This document shows, in pieces, positions 17,806 through 20,374 of a stretch of 20,374 nt of DNA. The stretch covers positions 1 through 20,374 of the forward strand of contig JBNGIS010016304.1 in the NCBI GenBank assembly GCA_049999725.1, written 5' to 3'. This DNA is from Haplomitrium mnioides (lineage: Eukaryota > Marchantiophyta > Haplomitriopsida > Calobryales). Below the pieces are notes generated by a model that had not been told where the DNA came from, did not search any database, and worked only from the letters and a program-made list of their open reading frames with translations. The translations under genes were made by a program, and so were the position numbers. Position 1 is the first letter of the stretch; each line of letters begins with the position of its first letter.

Positions 17806-20152
17806 AATGGTGGGCTCGCAAATGTAAATTGCAATTGTTTTGAGATGGATTAACCAATGTATATGGTGGGCCAAAGGTGGAACACCTTAGGTAGATTAAC
17901 CAATGTATATGGTAGATCAAAGGTGGACTACAAAATGTAAATTGGAGTTCTCATTTGTATTAACCAATGTGTATGGTAATTTAAAAGTGGACTCGCAAAT
18001 GAAAATTGCAATTGTTCTGAGATGGATTAACGAATGTATCTGGTAGACCAAAGGTGGAACACCTTAGGTGATTTAACCAATGTATATGGTGGATCAAAGT
18101 GGGACTCTGGCATGTAAATTTGGAGTTCTCATTTGTATTAACCAATGTGTATAGTGGTTTAAAGTTGGACTCGCAAATGTAAATTGCAATTTTTTTGAGA
18201 TGGATTAACCAATGTATATGGTCGGCCAAAGGTGCAACTTCTGAGGTAGATTAACCAATGTATATCGTAGATCAAAGGTGGACTACGAAATGTAAATTGG
18301 AGGTCTCATTTGTATTAACCAATGTGGATGGTGGTTTAAAGGTAGACTCGCAAATGTAATTTGCAATTATTTTGAGATGGATTAACCAATGTATATGGTG
18401 GGCCAAAGGTGGAACACCTGACGTAGATTAACCAATGTATATGGTAGATCAAAGGTAGACTACGAAATGTAAAATGGAGTTCTCAATTGTATTAACCAAT
18501 CTATATGGTGGTTTAAAAGTGGACTCGCAAATATAAATTGCAATTCTTCTGAGATGGATTAAAGAATGTATATGGTAGGCCAAAGGTGGAACACCTTAGG
18601 TGGATTAACCAATATATATGGTCGATCAAAGAGGGACTACGAAATGTAAATTGGAGTTCTCATTTGTATTAACCAATGTGTATAGTGGTTTAAAGGTTGA
18701 CTCACAAATGTAAATTGCAATTGTTTTGAGATTGATTAACCAATGTATATGGTGGTCCAAAGGAGGAACACTTGAAGTGGATAAACCAATGTATATGGTA
18801 GATCAAAGGTGGGCTACAGAACTTAATTTGAGTTCTAATGTATATTAACCAATGTGTATTATGGTTTAAAAGTGGACTCGCAAATGTAAATTGTAATTGT
18901 TCTAAGATGGATTAACGAATGTATATGGTAGGCCAAAGGTGGAACACCTTAGATGGATTAACCAATGTATATGGTAGATCAAAGTGGGACTACGGAATGT
19001 AAATTGGAGTTCTCATTTGTGTTAACCAATGTGTATAGTGGTCTAAAAGTGGACTCGCAAATGTAAATTGCAATTGTTTTGAGATGGATTCACCAATGTA
19101 TATGGTTGGCCAAAGGTGGAACACTTGAGTTGGATTAACCAATGTATATGGTAGATCAAAGGTGGACTACGAAATGTAAATTGCAGTTCTCATTTGTATT
19201 AACCAATGTGTATGATGGTTTAAAAGTAGACTCCCAAATGTAAATTGCAATTGTTTTGAGATGGATTAACCAATGTATATAGTTGGCCAAAGGTGGAACA
19301 CCTGAGGTGGATAAACCAATGTATATGGTAGATCAAAGGTGGACTACGGAATGTAAATTGGAGTTCTCATTTGTATTAACCATAGTGTATAGTGGTTTAA
19401 ACGTGGACTCGCAAATGTAAATCGCAATTGTTTTGAGATGGATTAACCAAGGTATATGGTAGCCCAAAGGTGGAACAATTGAAGTGGATAAACCAATGTA
19501 TATTTCAGATCAGAGGTGGACTACGGAACGTAAATTGGAGTTCTAATGTATATTAACCAATGTGTATTGTGGTTTAAAAGTGGACTCGCAAATGTAAATT
19601 GCAATTGTTCTAAAATGGATTAACCAATGTTTATGGTGGGCCAAAGGTGGAACAACTGAAGTGGATTAACCAATGTATATGGTAGATCAAAGGTGGACTA
19701 CGGAATGTAAATTGGAGTTCTCATTTGTATTAACCAATGTGGATGCTGGTTTAAAGGTGGACTCGCAAATGTAAATTGCAATTGTTTTGAGATGGATTAA
19801 CCAATGCATATGGTGGGCCAAAGGTGGAACACCTGAGGTAGATTAGCCAATGTATATGGTAGATCAAAGGTGGACTACGGAATGTAAATTGGAGTTCTCA
19901 CTTGCATTAACCAATGTGTATGGTGGTTTAAAAGTGGACTTGCAAATGTAAATTGCAATTGTTTTGAGATGGATTAACCAATGTATATGGTTGGCCAATG
20001 GTGAAACACCTGAAGTGGATTAACCAATATAAATGGTAAATCAAAGGTGGACTACGGAATGTAAATTGGAGTATTGAATGTATCCGGTAGCACAAAGGTG
20101 GAACACCTTAGGTGGATTAAGCAATATATAAGGTAGATCAAAGTAGGACTAC

Positions 20153-20374
20153 TATCGTAGCACAGCAGCAGCACTCCAACCCCAAAAACAACAACCAAGG
20201 ATCGAACCACGCAAGATCTATATAGAAATCTGCTCTTAATCCACTTTTACCAACTTTCCAGGTTCTTTAAAGAGTTCTGAAACTGCACTCTATCAGTTTA
20301 GAGATGGACCGCTCTCCACTCTATAGGACTGACAACCTTCTCCACAAAACCAAACACAAAAACTACTACTACTA
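20153..20374. other. Unclassified sequence at the right edge
   Basis: The satellite stops at about 20152 and is followed by about 220 bp of different sequence with a CAGCAGCAGCA run, A/C-rich stretches and a final ACTACTACTACTA at the window edge. I recognise no gene, LTR end or tRNA. It could be the start of another inserted element; the window ends too soon to tell. Confidence 0.5.

Larger units (their letters stand above)
11303..20152 (+). repeat. 177-bp satellite array 2 (about 50 monomers)
   Basis: Same monomer, same strand and same three-part A-B-C structure as array 1; equivalent bases at 15321 and 15498 confirm the 177-bp spacing. It begins in sub-repeat C in the phase that completes the monomer broken at 3983. 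Some monomers have lost one sub-repeat: C is missing near 12690-12710 and near 20066-20085, and A is missing near 13389-13417. An extra partial C lies near 17615. Blocks of diagnostic variants repeat within the array and match array 1. The monomer length is divisible by three, so long minus-strand frames recur with a 59-codon period; they are not genes. The array ends abruptly in sub-repeat B. Confidence 0.95.

Noticed and set aside
12337-18229. Minus-strand open frames of 70-89 codons inside the satellite (for example 13122-13382, 13462-13731, 16539-16751, 17981-18229)
   Set aside because: The 177-bp monomer is a multiple of three, so one frame stays open from monomer to monomer with a 59-codon period. 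The peptides are translations of the repeat with no domain or independent conservation.
1302-20152. A CENP-B-type box in the satellite
   Set aside because: I looked for a TTCG....A..CGGG-like motif in the monomer and found none; the CpG-poor monomer does not carry it.

Overview
This window looks like a heterochromatic repeat block from a land plant. The evidence is a long array of about 177-bp satellite monomers, interrupted by a plant-type Ty3/gypsy LTR retroelement whose gag-pol junction carries the ITLRSG motif I associate with Athila/Tat-like elements. I cannot name the species. A 177-bp satellite is in the size range common for plant (peri)centromeric repeats, but nothing here proves a centromere. 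I see no cellular gene, tRNA, rRNA or CRISPR array.

Layout. 1-794: the 5' part of a long terminal repeat (LTR) on the minus strand, running off the left edge. 795-1301: unclassified sequence with a TATA-like box. 1302-3983: satellite array 1, about 15 monomers. 3984-11302: a plus-strand retroelement block made of a probable 4.4-kb LTR (3984-8395, TGTTAGG...CCTAACA), a primer-binding-site-like sequence, a long leader with a 100-N gap, an intact gag frame (9182-10981), and a short frame-shifted pol N-terminal remnant that ends against satellite. There is no protease, reverse transcriptase, RNase H, integrase or 3' LTR. 11303-20152: satellite array 2, about 50 monomers, same strand as array 1. 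20153-20374: unclassified edge sequence.

How the parts relate. The two arrays were once one. The satellite stops at ...GATGG (3983) and resumes in register at TGGACTCGC (11303), and related higher-order copies at about 13184 and 18522 show the same order of monomer variants without the insert. Each 177-bp monomer contains three related sub-repeats (about 48, 63 and 66 bp) sharing a core ATTAACCAATGTATATGGT. Groups of diagnostic variants recur at constant offsets (14,714; 9,201; 5,736; 2,542 bp), which shows block-wise amplification.

The most notable points are the in-register insertion of a 3'-truncated, gag-only element, the very long LTR, the Gln/Tyr-rich (prion-like) gag tail with an atypical first zinc knuckle, and the higher-order satellite structure. 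All comparisons were made by eye.
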